Shown here piece after piece: positions 22,371 to 33,600 of a DNA stretch of 64,000 nt (position 1 is the stretch's first letter; each line of letters begins with the position of its first letter). A program made the translations under genes and the position numbers. Source of the DNA: Cristatella mucedo (taxonomy: Eukaryota; Bryozoa; Phylactolaemata; Cristatellidae); NCBI GenBank assembly GCA_009760855.2, contig WPIO01000013.1, positions 6,822,501 to 6,886,500 of the forward strand. Reading direction: 5' to 3'. The notes under the pieces were generated by a model. The model made no database searches and was not told the origin of the DNA. It saw only the letters and a program-made list of their open reading frames with translations.

Positions 22371-23840
22371 ATGGAACTGCAAGGCGTCAACATCTCGGAG
22401 CCTCGTGACTGTAGCTACGCCGCATCGGACGGCCCCTTCGCGATCACAATGTTCTCGCTGCAGTGCGTGCTCATCCCTCTCAGCGTGTTCGGCAACCTGG
22501 CCGTCGTCGTCGTCGTGTCGTCGTATCGCTCCTCGATGTCCGCCATCGACGAGCTCATCCGCGCGCTGGCCTTCTTCGACATGTGCTACGCCGTCTGTCT
22601 GTCCACGTTCGTGTTCTACTATGAGTACCATTACATCGGCGCGAGCGACGTCGACTACTCGACCGTCGGCCGCCTGGTGATCGCCTTCGTGCCGCTGTCG
22701 TACACGTTCCAGACGCTAAGCTACTGGACGGTGGCGGCCATCGCGGCGAACCGCTACAACGCCGTCTGCCGGCCGACCGAGACGCTCGCAGCGAACACGG
22801 TGCGGCGCGCGCGCGTCACCGTCGCTGCGATGACGGCGGCCGCCATCGCCTACTCCACGCCGTCGTACGTCGAGCACTGGGCGTGGCCGGGCACGACCAG
22901 CCTGTGCTACGGCTACGTCGTGTACGTGAACAACACGCTGATCCAGAGCGACGCCTACAAGTACGGCTACGGCCTGGCGGCGTCCGTCGTCGCCGACTAC
23001 CTGGGACCGTTCTGCGTGGCGGCCTTCTGCAGCTTCCACGTCGTGCGAACGCTGCTGCGCACGCGCGGCGAGGCGTCGCTCGTCAGTAGCAGCCTGCGCA
23101 GCGGCGGCGGAGACTTTGGCGACAGCGGCGCCGCCGCCGGGCGGCGGCAGATCGCCGAGAGACGCCTGTCGGTGATGATGCTCGTCACGTCGGCCGTGTT
23201 CATGGTGTGCGTCTGGGCGGACGCGCTCGACAAGGTGCTGTGGCGCCTGCAGAGCGACTGGGCGCCCAAGTTCTATCTCGTTCAGACCGTGTTCTCTCTC
23301 GCAAACGCCTCGACGGATTTCCTCATCTACGCGACGATGAATCGGAAGTTCCGCGAGACGCTCTGCTGCCTCCGCAGCCGCCGCCGCAGAAGCTGTCGTC
23401 GGCAGTCCTCGGGCGCGGCCATGGCAATCATGGCCCGCATCCCCATGACTCGACTGTGGAGCGATGGCGACGAGCTTAGCGGCGGCAGCGGCGACGCGAC
23501 GGCCGCGGCGGCGGTTACGAGCGGCAGCAGAAGCGGCCAAGCCGTTAGCCACGTCGAAGCGCTCGCGAGCGGCGGGCGGTCGCCGAATCGGGCGCCGCGT
23601 CACTCTCTCGCCGCCGCCGAACCGCGGCGCCGAGAGTCGGAAGCCGGTGGACGGGTCGCTTGGGCGGCCGAGCCGACTAGACAAAGCTTGCCTCCCGAGG
23701 CCGTACAGCGGAGGATGTACAGCGACACACGGCGGCGTCTAGCCGCGATCGCCGTCGTGCTCGTGGTCTCGACGTTCGGCCGAACGGCGCCGAGCCAGCG
23801 TCTCTCCCGCGCGCTGGCTCGCATCAGTCGGACCCGGTGA
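22371..23840 (+). CDS. Rhodopsin-family (class A) G protein-coupled receptor, intronless, probably peptide-type
   Basis: A single open frame of 489 aa with seven hydrophobic segments, expected in the plasma membrane. The ATG at 22371 has G at -3 and +4 and directly precedes an N-terminus with an N-glycosylation site (NIS, residues 7-9). Motifs seen: GN in TM1 (FGNLAVVVVV), LAFFD in TM2, NRY instead of DRY after TM3 (AANRYNAVCRP), Pro in TM5 (YLGPFCVAAF), CVWADAL in TM6 where CWxP is usual, and NASTDFLIY in TM7 where NPxxY is usual. After MNRKFRETL comes a Cys/Arg-rich stretch and a long Gly/Ala/Ser-rich tail of about 145 residues with one extra hydrophobic run (IAVVLVVSTF). The TM7 pattern resembles FMRFamide-like and other invertebrate peptide receptors, but the ligand cannot be assigned. 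The last part of the tail is uncertain. Codon use is very GC-rich. Confidence 0.8.
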   Translation: MELQGVNISEPRDCSYAASDGPFAITMFSLQCVLIPLSVFGNLAVVVVVSSYRSSMSAIDELIRALAFFDMCYAVCLSTFVFYYEYHYIGASDVDYSTVGRLVIAFVPLSYTFQTLSYWTVAAIAANRYNAVCRPTETLAANTVRRARVTVAAMTAAAIAYSTPSYVEHWAWPGTTSLCYGYVVYVNNTLIQSDAYKYGYGLAASVVADYLGPFCVAAFCSFHVVRTLLRTRGEASLVSSSLRSGGGDFGDSGAAAGRRQIAERRLSVMMLVTSAVFMVCVWADALDKVLWRLQSDWAPKFYLVQTVFSLANASTDFLIYATMNRKFRETLCCLRSRRRRSCRRQSSGAAMAIMARIPMTRLWSDGDELSGGSGDATAAAAVTSGSRSGQAVSHVEALASGGRSPNRAPRHSLAAAEPRRRESEAGGRVAWAAEPTRQSLPPEAVQRRMYSDTRRRLAAIAVVLVVSTFGRTAPSQRLSRALARISRTR

Positions 23841-23960
23841 GAATACAGACCGGCCCTGCCCGCCGGCCTGCCGGTCTACCAGTCTGCCAGTGCGTGGCGG
23901 GGCACCCGCTCCTGCCGTTCCGTCCGTGGATGGAGCTGCCGACTTGAAGAATGCCCGAAT

Positions 23961-23966
23961 AATAAA
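23961..23966 (+). promoter_or_regulatory. Polyadenylation signal AATAAA for the GPCR
   Basis: A canonical hexamer 120 nt after the GPCR stop codon, followed by a T-rich stretch. Confidence 0.6.
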
Positions 23967-24179
23967 GCATCTTTTTTTATTTTACTCTCTGACGATGACG
24001 CACCGCTGCTGTTCACCTGCGTGCGATGATTGCGACGATGTCCGTCGGAAAGCTGGGTGGAGGCGACCGAGCCGTCCTCACACGTGACCTGCCACGACGC
24101 GACTCGCGCACGGCTAATAAACCGCCGCTGCCCAGGTCGGTCAAAAGCTGTCCTTGGAGGCACAATTCCCGAGACTCTT

Positions 24180-24330
24180 AAGTTCGCTAGAAAAAAAGCT
24201 GGCTGATTTAACAGCCTGTTTCATATAGCGGCAGAGCAGAAGAGCCTCAATGGCTATCGTCGCCGCTTGCCACGGGCAATAAAAGATCACCCACCGCAGG
24301 ACTCGTAACCACGTGACCGGGGTGGTGAAG
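24180..24330 (-). mobile_element. SINE-2 copy
   Basis: The reverse complement of SINE-2. The tail (gctgatttaacagcctgttt) comes first, then the body (ggcaataaaagatcaccc), then the head (gcaggactcgtaaccacgtg). Confidence 0.65.
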
Positions 24331-25164
24331 AGCGAGCAGCTGTTCCCCTTTGCTAAGACTCTTTTTTGGGTGTCGAGAGGCTTTTTTGGGCCTTTTTTGA
24401 CTGTCGAGAGTAGCTCACTTGCATTGTCATTGAGAGCCCGTCGGTGGCTCTCCGTGTCGATGTGACATCTTGGTATCGTCAACACGTCCAAACACGTACC
24501 GGCTTTGCCATCTTTCCAAGATACGATTGAGCCTAAAAATGCTGTTTGATGCAATCGATGCTGCGCGGTGGTTACCGTTTGCCTTCCGATTTGCTAGCGA
24601 TTACCTTCACTTGAGCCAGATAATCGCTAGGTAATTACCTGGTAACGGAGAGTGGCCAAGATAGGCAGGAGGTGAGCAGTGAGTCAGCAATACTGTTGCA
24701 GAACGGCAAGAGCTCGTATAATTACAAAAGAAAATTCCCCGCCCCCCCCCCCGAGCAAAAAGTGTTAATAAAAGGATGAGGCAACTTTTGCTGAATTCCA
24801 GAACATGCACTGATCGTGCATGGCATAGACATCGCTGAAGATTTATATAACCAAACTTTGGCCAAGAGAACATGTACTGTATTGCTAATTCATTGCCTGC
24901 TACCTCAGCTACCAAAAATCCCATTGCACTGCTTTATGGACACTGCAGTTGTCTAGCGACAAGTTAGAAGAAGAACTAGCAGAATGCACACCAGACTTAA
25001 ATAGTCAACGGCGATTACAAAGCCTTTAGAGAAGCCAAAGATAAGTAGTGTATTTCCTTCGAGATTCTGTCCCTTATTTGTAGGTACCTTTATTCCCACG
25101 CTACGACCTACCTACAGCAAATATTTGTTAATCAAGCTTCCGGTGGTACCACCCACTCCACTGA
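24331..25164. other. Intergenic DNA, no recognised gene
   Basis: It has a poly-C run near 24745 and short unsupported frames. No homology recognised. Confidence 0.35.
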
Positions 25165-25420
25165 CTGATTGTTGAGTTGTAACTCAATCGAGCTTCAAAT
25201 TCTTTGGAGACCTTCAGTTCCTATGCTCCCATAACACGGAAATCAGTCCGAAAGGGACATCACAACATTAGACTTGACGACGCTTAACAAAATAGTAAAA
25301 AGCCATCTTTTCTCGAAAACCTCTGGTCCGTCCCCCGTCCGTACGAGCTGTCCTTTTTGTGTTTATGCGTGCCCTCAAATTGTGCATAGTATCCCTAACC
25401 AATTGCCATGCTATCTTCCC
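25165..25420 (+). mobile_element. Degenerate LINE-A RT fragment
   Basis: Plus-strand pieces such as SSFKFFGDLQFLCSH and FVFMRALKLCIVSLTNCHA align with the end of the RT module and the LINE-A 3'UTR. Many stops. Confidence 0.5.
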
Positions 25421-25429
25421 AGCATTTAT

Positions 25430-25605
25430 GGAGAGCCGTGATGGCACACTAGGTAAGGTGGTTGCTTTCACGACCTCAGTCCCGAGGTCGTGGGTTCGAT
25501 TCCTGCGGTGGGCGATTCTTTATCACCACTGGCAGCGGTGGTGATAGCCGTAAAGGCTCTTCTGTCGCTATACAAAAAGAGGCTGTTTAATCAGCCAGGA
25601 TTTTT
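25430..25605 (+). mobile_element. SINE-2 copy (near complete)
   Basis: The best full-length SINE-2. The head has an A-box-like ggcacactaggtaaggtgg and a B-box ggttcgattcc. The body follows (gtgggcgattctttatcacc, gtgatagccgtaaaggctct) with the tail tatacaaaaagaggctgttt and aatcagcc. It is a tRNA pseudogene-like head, not a functional tRNA. Confidence 0.75.
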
Positions 25606-25709
25606 TTTACTTAAATTAGGAATCTGTTCTCTTTGGTACTGCACTCATAATTGAGAATTATTACATTTTGGTAAGGAGGGTGATGATGTCATCCGATCAC
25701 GCCTGCAAT

Positions 25710-26161
25710 GCTAATAGTATATACTCCCCCATCAGGCGAAGCATCGTACCACCCGCTTTTCGGAATCCAACAGTCTGGAAATACCTCGTACAAACCTTAA
25801 ATCTTTTGGAGACCGTGCATTCAGCTCGTATGCTCCGAAAGCCTGGAACTCCCTCCCAACCTGCGTCAGAACATCCCCTGACCTGACCACAGTTAAAAAG
25901 AATTTAAAAACACATCTATTTAGGACAGCATTTAGTGGATCCCTGTGATTCGTCCTTGATGTGCTTATGCGTGCTGACACTGTGCATGCTGCCACTAACC
26001 ACATTTGCATGCTGACCCTGTGCATGTCACCCCTAACCATGTTATTCATGTTGTTTATCAAGCATGATTTTACTCACCATTCAATTGCATTTCCCTTTGC
26101 AGAAAATGTAAAGTGCCTAGCGAGAGAGAGATTAAGTTCTCTGAGGGTGTTTAATCAATTG

Positions 26162-26195
<34 letters not shown>
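25710..26195 (+). mobile_element. LINE-A copy with RT C-terminus, 3'UTR and (ATT)n tail
   Basis: It encodes HQAK-like and TRFSESNSL-like sequence with frameshifts, then SFGDRAFSSYAPKAWNSLP. The typical 3'UTR and conserved 3' end follow, then an (ATT)n run at 26163-26194. 5'-truncated. Confidence 0.75.
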
Positions 26196-26799
26196 GTCTA
26201 GTAGCTCCCTGGTTTCTGTCTGTGCTCAGTTTTGGTTGGGCTACCAAAAAAAGCTACTAAGCCTTTGCAGCTGGAAATGAATATGGCTGCAAAGTTGGTT
26301 GGAAATCTAAAAGGTTAAGCCATGCTTCTCCATAGCTGAAAAAGCTGCGATAGTTACAGGTTGAAGAGCGCAAAATGATTACTATGATATATAAGGTATT
26401 ATTACTATTACTAGGATATATTACTATGATATATTACTATTATTATTATTATTGATATATGAAATGTTTCGCCGGTTTAGCCTCCAGATGTGCCCCCAGA
26501 CCCATCCACGGGCAATAAATTATTGGTTCTATTCCAACTCATAAGTACTACTAGCGACAGAAATATTTACTCGCAGCTCCTAGAGTGTAGAAATTTGTAT
26601 GCAACGGCATGTTCCCTCTTGTTGCCAACTGTGCACATCTTTTCAAGCCGTCCTGACCTGCTACTTCCATGCTGCTCACATCTTTGACTACCCTCCCGAC
26701 TCAGCTACGTTACTCACTTCATCTTTGCTGTGAGAGATAAGTCTACTGGCTACCGAATGTGCACAGAAAGTGGCTTACGTTATTGAGTGCTGAGACTAC

Positions 26800-28700
26800 T
26801 ACTTGGATTTTTTCGCCTGTCTCTTGTATAGCTGTCCGGGAGCATCTCTGGGGAGTGTCCAGCAGTAGTCAGCCAGCATTGAAGTGGAGCATTTTACCTG
26901 GTATCTTTGTTCCATTGTTGCGATATCTTTAAGAAAACGTTCACCGCGTTTACCAATTATCATACCACACTTGTCAGGGAAGAAATCCAAATGAGAATGA
27001 AGGAAGTGGATCATATTGCAGCAGAGTTTCTGATACTGCACCAGCACGCCTCCGACTTGTTCCTTGTAGTTAATGCCCTAATATTCACGAGAAAGTTTAC
27101 TGTAGACACAAGGCGGAAAGCCTTCTATGCTTGTTTCGCATCACCTTGCAGAAAAGTTGCTGAACCGGCCATCTTTGAAGAGCTCTCGAATCTGATGACT
27201 CACAAAACTCCTCTTTAATTTCTACTTCGCTGAATCCAGAGAATTTTTTATGTCATGCAGGTATCGGAAAGCTGGCGAAGTTAGGTCTGTGGCTTTCACG
27301 AAGTTCTTCATCAAACTGAGTTTGATGAGAAGGGGTGGTAGCAGGATTTTGCAAGCTTCGACCAGAGCTGGGTGTAGTTTTGTCGCACAGCAGAGAACCA
27401 GCCGATGCCCGACACCGACTGTTTATTCCCAACTCACGGAGCCCCAGAGCGCACGGCTCCCCTCGGCCCCTACTCTCACATGACCCCCTCCCCTGGTCCA
27501 CTCCGATGACTCATCGACCACAGCAGTGCACTGGCCGACCCTGATGGTGGATCCACCATCTGGCCACCAGCTGGTTACCAGCCTGTGTCCATACCACATC
27601 ACAGGCGGACCACAGCTGTGCACCGGCCCCTCTCGGTGGTGCTTCTAACAGCTCACCAGTGGCTTATACATACATACATACATACGTACATACGAACTAC
27701 ACTGGGTATTTCGTATTCTTCTATACAACTACTACATTTTGTTGTCTGTGAGTCCATTCCTTCCGCAAGTAGTGCAATGCCCTTGCTCAGCTATCCCACT
27801 CGCATAAGAAACACATACATTTTGTATATCCCTGCTGCAGTCCTTTTAAAGGGCAATTACCTTCAAATCACCAAAAGGGTGCCAGCTATACTTGTTGTAC
27901 TCAATAGAATTCAGCAGCTGCTTTAAGTTATCGTATGTCTCTTTCATGTGGACAGCATGCGCTACCGGAATAGACAGATCTAAGACGGTTTCCATTGTGC
28001 AAAAGCAGAGCCTTAAGATTAAGTTTCGAGGAGTGAACAAATAGTCTCTATTCTTGTGGGTTGTGAAGTGATTTGTAAGACGTTCGTGAGGCCGTTAATA
28101 TCGGAACAGAATACCGGATTACTTTCCTTTCTAAAGAAAGGCTCCTAATACTGACGGCGCTTTCGATATAAATTAATTGTTGAAATCTTCGAGAAGATTC
28201 TATTGTCGGAGTCTTGATCCTAGCAATTCTGCCTTGTTCAGGGATAAGTCAAAATGAGGAACAGGTCTTTTAGTTCTTCCTATAATATTCTGGGTGGCCT
28301 TTAATACACCCCGCAGTGGAAATTGGGGTCACTGCATGCTGTTGTACTAGGATAAGAACAGGTCGGCTCACCATTGACATCACATCATCAGATGAATCAA
28401 GAGAATATTCTGCTGGAGGTTGTAGAATAGGAAGTCTCTCACCATGTGAAACTGGTCAGAATGCAGACGGAATGTTGGGTAGACTATTCTCGACTTCTTT
28501 TGCTCTTATTCCCGCCGGAGAGTAGGAACCAAGCAGACGAAACAAGTCATTTATGTGGTCGCTTAGCTCTCTCTACACCGCGGAGACTGCAAACGGCATT
28601 GATGGTCTTTTGCCATTTAACCACTGTGAGAGCTGTTTTGTAAATGTAGCACAGCCTCCACACGGGGCCCAAGGCTGGTTTTGGTCACCACTTGCATACG
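26800..28700 (-). pseudogene. Decayed transposon-derived gene of a family widespread in invertebrate genomes
   Basis: On the minus strand, ordered pieces recall an uncharacterised repetitive protein family that I know from many invertebrate genomes (aphids and Hydra, among others). N- to C-terminal: LPNIPSAF and HGERLPILQPP (about 28400-28500), SLNKAELLGSRLRQ (about 28200), SIPVAHAVHMKETYDNLKQL (about 27930), QGYTKCMCFLCEWDS (about 27820), KILLPPLLIKLSLMKNFV (about 27320), then HFLHSHLDFFPDKCG, GERFLKDIATMEQRYQ and SMLADYCWTLPRD (26800-27020). Many stops and frameshifts make it non-functional. About 340 bp (27375-27715) of unrelated sequence with a (CATA)n stretch interrupts it. Family membership is from memory and the biochemical function is unknown. 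Confidence 0.55.
27375..27715. mobile_element. Unclassified insertion inside the decayed transposon-derived gene
   Basis: This interrupts the frame of the pseudogene. It carries tacatacatacatacatacg near 27665-27690, like a LINE-B-type tail on the plus strand. The ends show a short inverted match (gtgtagtt and aactacac), which may be chance. No coding content recognised. Confidence 0.35.
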
Positions 28701-29676
28701 AAGTAAAAATGATATGCCTTCTACACTTGAGAAGTGATACTTTTCTTCCGATCGGCAAATGTCACTTACCCATAAATAGTGCAAACATTGTCCACCGTAT
28801 TAAAGCACTTTCAAGGCATCACTGTTCTGTATTGTATCTCAATATATAAAATAATGACCGTTTCCTGTCGCAGTTGCTTAAACTCACTCGCACAAAGTCT
28901 GAAATATTTTAAATGAACAACCTTTCCGACGGGGCTTTATGACGTAAGCTTACTTCAGCAGCCGCCTGGCAGTAGTACTACATTGCATCAGAAAATGATG
29001 CAATCAACTCGTATTGATTTGTGCATGCCGGTATTATGCAATGCGGTGCACTATTACAACTCTCTAGGCTTATTTAGGATGTTGTTGCAGTCCTACTGGA
29101 TACATTTACACGGTAAAACAAATGAACTATATGAAATATCTTCAAAATTAGCCAATAAAAAAATGCATGGTAATATTCGCGTTCAGCACACATAGATACT
29201 ACAGATTAGGGCCTATTTAAGTCAGCAACGATTTCAATTCTGACCGGTGTTTATTATTAGGTCCCTTACTAAGGGCTACAATAAATTCACCCTTTTAAAT
29301 CAGGACATATCTTATGACATAGAGACCAAGCCCAAGATTCTGAAGTAGAGTAGCCATGGCCACTATTTAGTGCCAAAGGAAAGGGCACTTAACTAATACC
29401 CATCAACAATGACTACACTGTTGCTGCTGCTATTTCCAAGGAACTATAATCTTTTGGATTTGCCTTTTTGCTAGCATATTTATTCTAATGAGTGACGACA
29501 CTATCGCGACGAAGTTCATGCACCTAAATAGCATGCATGCACCTTGAGGCATTTAAAGGCGTTTGCTGCATACCTTTACCCTACCGGGTCATCTGAATAA
29601 TAAATTAAATGCAGGTTAACAAATACCAACATAATTGATGTTTAGAGTATTAATGTATGTAAATAAAAAAAATACT
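28701..29676. other. Intergenic AT-rich DNA
   Basis: No coding similarity or repeat motif recognised. Confidence 0.35.
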
Positions 29677-29852
29677 AGCTGATTTAACAGCCTATTTTTG
29701 TATAGCGACAGAAGAGCCTTGGCGGCTATCACCACCGCTTGCAGTGGCGGTAAAGGATCGCACACCACAGGATTCGAACCCACGACCTCGGTGGGGCCGA
29801 GGTCGTGAAAAGCAACCGCCTTACCTAGTGAGCCATTAAGGCTCACCGTGTA
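29677..29852 (-). mobile_element. SINE-2 copy (near complete)
   Basis: The reverse complement of SINE-2, with tail (gctgatttaacagcctattt), body (gcagtggcggtaaaggatcg), B-box complement (ggattcgaaccc) and A-box complement (ccttacctagtgagccatta). Confidence 0.75.
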
Positions 29853-30627
29853 AGTAAAAGTGCAGATGTGAGCTAGGGCCCCTGTATTTATAAGGTTGAG
29901 GAATAAGTTCGTGCACCATGTTAAAAGAATTACTTCAATAAATATCAATTTATAATAAATTAATAAAAAGTTATGCTAAAATGGCACACAAACTTTTCCT
30001 TAACCCCATGTTTACACAAAGAGAGGAGCACAACAATTTGTGCTTGCACTATGCTTTATAATGGCATAGTTCTTGCCATGAACCGGCAAGCAAGGTGGGC
30101 TGCAAGGTTGCAGAGCGCAAGGGCTACAGAAAAGATCAAATGAATTAGGGATGAACGTCATGTTATGAATCCACAGAAATGTGTTGAATGAGTGAAGTAG
30201 GTGCAGTTGCCAACATATCGACAACAAACTGGTCGACTAAGAATGCCATCAAAGTTTCTATGTATTGTCTGGAGTGAGAATAACCAGTCATTAGATAGTA
30301 TTAGCATCCTAATGCTATGCCCAGTTCAATGAAGCCCGCCTGTTGCCCAGTCTCATAAGTGTTACTTGCTATCTGCAGGTGACCCATGCTAGCGATAATG
30401 AGGCAATCATCAAGCGGTACGAAGTGTTACAGCACTCTGGAACTAATTAGAAAGCACTGTTCATAAGGATACCAAATAAGTGATAATGGCTTTATATGCA
30501 TTTCACACAGACACGATGAATGCAAGTTAAATCCATAGAATTCTTGAGACATGCAACCAGCAGTTCACTGCTTGATCTCGCTCTTAAATAAAGCCGTCGA
30601 AACAGCTATAGGAACGCCCAAGTTGCT
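29853..30627. other. Intergenic DNA downstream of NDUFS2
   Basis: It should include the NDUFS2 3'UTR (minus strand). No clear polyadenylation hexamer was found close to the stop, and no other gene was recognised. Confidence 0.35.
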
Positions 30628-33600
30628 TCATCTGTCGATCTCACCAAAAACGACATCAAGCGTACCTACAACGAGGTTCGATGAGCATTCAACACATGGC
30701 TCGTCGGAAGTAGGCGAGGAAAATAAAGGATATACTCGTCGAGAGTGAGATAAGCAAAAAAGGCAGCTGACGAATAACGGTACTTCCTGAGCAACCCAAT
30801 GACAACTATAACCTGCAAGTGCAGGTCAACATTTAAATAGGCGTTAAGCTGATGACTGCTTATTATTCAGTCAACCTTTAAATAACATGTACAATGCAGT
30901 TCTTAAGTGGGTAAATTTACACGTGTTCATGTCAGCTGGTGTCTGTGTGAAATAATCAGTCTAGGAATGTGCTAGCAATGTCTTAGAGAGGCAAGCAGTT
31001 GCATCTAACATTACTGGTACCGTACCAAGTTTCCACTGTCGCCGGATCGGTCCGAAGAGGGCACCACAAGCAAGCACTCAAAATGCATCTGCCGACATAT
31101 TGTTGTACAGACCCAAGTCGAGCCATACCACACGATCAAGTGTTTTATTACAATTACAAGGTTTAACAGACTCTTATGCAGAATCGCTTGCATTAAACTA
31201 ATCTGTAGACATGGTCATCATATTTCCACGACTCAACCTGATGGTTGTGCATGTACACACTTGTAAATATTTCGAGTTAATGAAATTAAATCGAAGCAGC
31301 ATTGGTAGCATGCAAACAGAACTGCAAGCGCATCTATTTTTATTACAGCTGAAGGGTCGACCTTATTTGCTTATATAAGATTCTTACCTATAATCGCAAC
31401 TACATCAGCCAACATATGATTCCTGGACATCTTGTCTAGACCAGCAAGGTGAGCGAACCCAGGTGCTTTGATCTTGCACCGGTATGGGCGGCTAGAGCCA
31501 TCAGATATCAAATAGACACCAAACTCGCCCTGAAAAGAAAACTTCATTACCAATACTATGCACACACAAACACAAACAGTAATACTACACATTTCTATCT
31601 GCATGGGAGACACGCGGATCGAAGAATTTCTCACCTTGGGTGCCTCAATGGCTGTGTAAGTTGTACCTGGTGGAACATTGTAACCCTCCGTGAACAGCTT
31701 GAAATGATGAATGAGTGCCTCCATCGACGACTGCAAAGTAATGTGCAATGTACTGCTGAAGAGATTATAATGTCGACACTTGCTGATGATAAAACAGCGT
31801 CTATTCAAATCTGTAGGATCTGCGGTATTTAAGCTAACCATTTCATATCACTCGACCTACCTACCACCTAATGGTTCCTTTACAGCATATGCAAGAGGGT
31901 GCTATATAAACGTATTATTATTATTATTATTGTTACCATCAATACTCCTGATATTACGGGTAGCTAACATCGGGACAGAACTTGCTGAAGACAGCAACAA
32001 CACTTGTAACAAAGTCAAGCAGAGACCTTTTCCCCACACTCTCTGGATACAGCTAAAATATCCTGACATGGGCCATCATTTGGGTAAACGACTTCACGCG
32101 TGCCAGGAAGAAGCTGACGTCACAATCCCATGACAGCGATTTAAGGATCACCCCTTTCGAGAGAACTCAAGACACACGCACAGAGAGAGGAGCCGAAGCT
32201 TGTTCGAATAAATACACTGAGTTCAACAACTTGTACAGAGCTCTAAAAACGATTTGCATACTGGCGAGTGCATCAAACAACAAGCAAATGGTGCATCATA
32301 AAATGCCATAAAGCCTTGTTTTGGATCCACTACATTTGTAACTTACAGCCTGCACGATTGGTTGCATGCAGTGAAAGTGTAGAGTACTGTAATCTAGCTA
32401 GAAACGGTAGGTAGTTTTTTTTTTACAGGGTACTAAACTTTGCCACAGTCAGAATGGCATTCAAAATGGCAAGATACGTGGTCGCTGATGATATTTTAAG
32501 CGTTTGTCAATGGTCTGGCTGTACATAGTGATTGTGCTGAGACAAGACACCATCCCATGAAATATGTTAATTTTATTTCAAATGCTTGGCAAACGGATCA
32601 TTCGACTGCTTGGTCTAATTTTGCATTTGTTTGCTTCCCTTCACCCCATCCATCCATCCATCCGGCTGCCGTTTCTGACATCGACAGAAATTATAAACCG
32701 GGAGTTTCCTATATATAGTGCAGTCGAGCCTAAGCAGTCATCAGCAGCATACCATCGGCCGATGGTACAGTAGCCGCCACCATTCCTCACAAGCAACAAA
32801 GAAACAAAGAAACAATCGGCAAAACACAATAAAGAGGACAGTCGAGTAAGTGAGTGGCACAGAAGTAACTGAGAACCGCGGGAAAGGGAATGCCAGAACG
32901 AACGCGAAGGAAGCTTCTCGTGAACCAGTTTTCTAAGCTCTTAGAACACCAGAATTACTCCTTTTCGTCACTGAAATGCTCCAACCTTCTTGTCTAGTAA
33001 TTTATTCCACACAATTTAGCTCGTCAGTTTGTTCCTGGTGGCAAGATTACAGCTCAAGACTCAGCAGTATGGCTTGAGCACGACGATTCTAATATTCCAG
33101 TAATAAGTCTTTAGTATAGCACCCTAAGAGAATCAAATTTTCATTCGGGTGCTTAACACATACTTAGTACTCGCTACAGAAGAGGCAATAACAAAGAGTT
33201 AATTCAAAAATAATGTAGGATATAAGCATGCAAGAGGACACAAGTACCATGCTTAGAAACGGATGCAAGCAAAAGCCAGCAAGAGGACACGGCTCACGGC
33301 TGCTGGTTCAAACGATCCCCGGTTATCAAGCAGCATGGATTGAATCATGCACAGGTAAGCATACAAAACTCACAGGAACAAAAAAGAGACGTTCACTGGA
33401 GTGCAGAGAAAGCAGAGCTGAACAGATAAGTTCTTAGCTGTGATTTAAATGACGCAAAGTCGTAGCAGGCAGGCGGTGACAGAGGCCAGAAGCAGGTTCA
33501 AGAATTTTGAAGCTTTCAAACTGATCAGCCTAAGTTTTCAATATGGAATGGCTACATGACAGGAAGCCGAGGTGCGGAGGGTGCGAGAGCACGTGGAGGA

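Noticed and set aside
22716-23684. A 322-codon open frame antisense to the GPCR
   Set aside because: High GC and codon bias of the GPCR keep the antisense frame open; its composition (Arg/Ala/His-rich) has no domain logic.
29740-29852. tRNA-like sequence with A- and B-box resemblance
   Set aside because: It belongs to SINE-2: the same head and tail recur many times, and no cloverleaf with intact acceptor and anticodon arms could be drawn.
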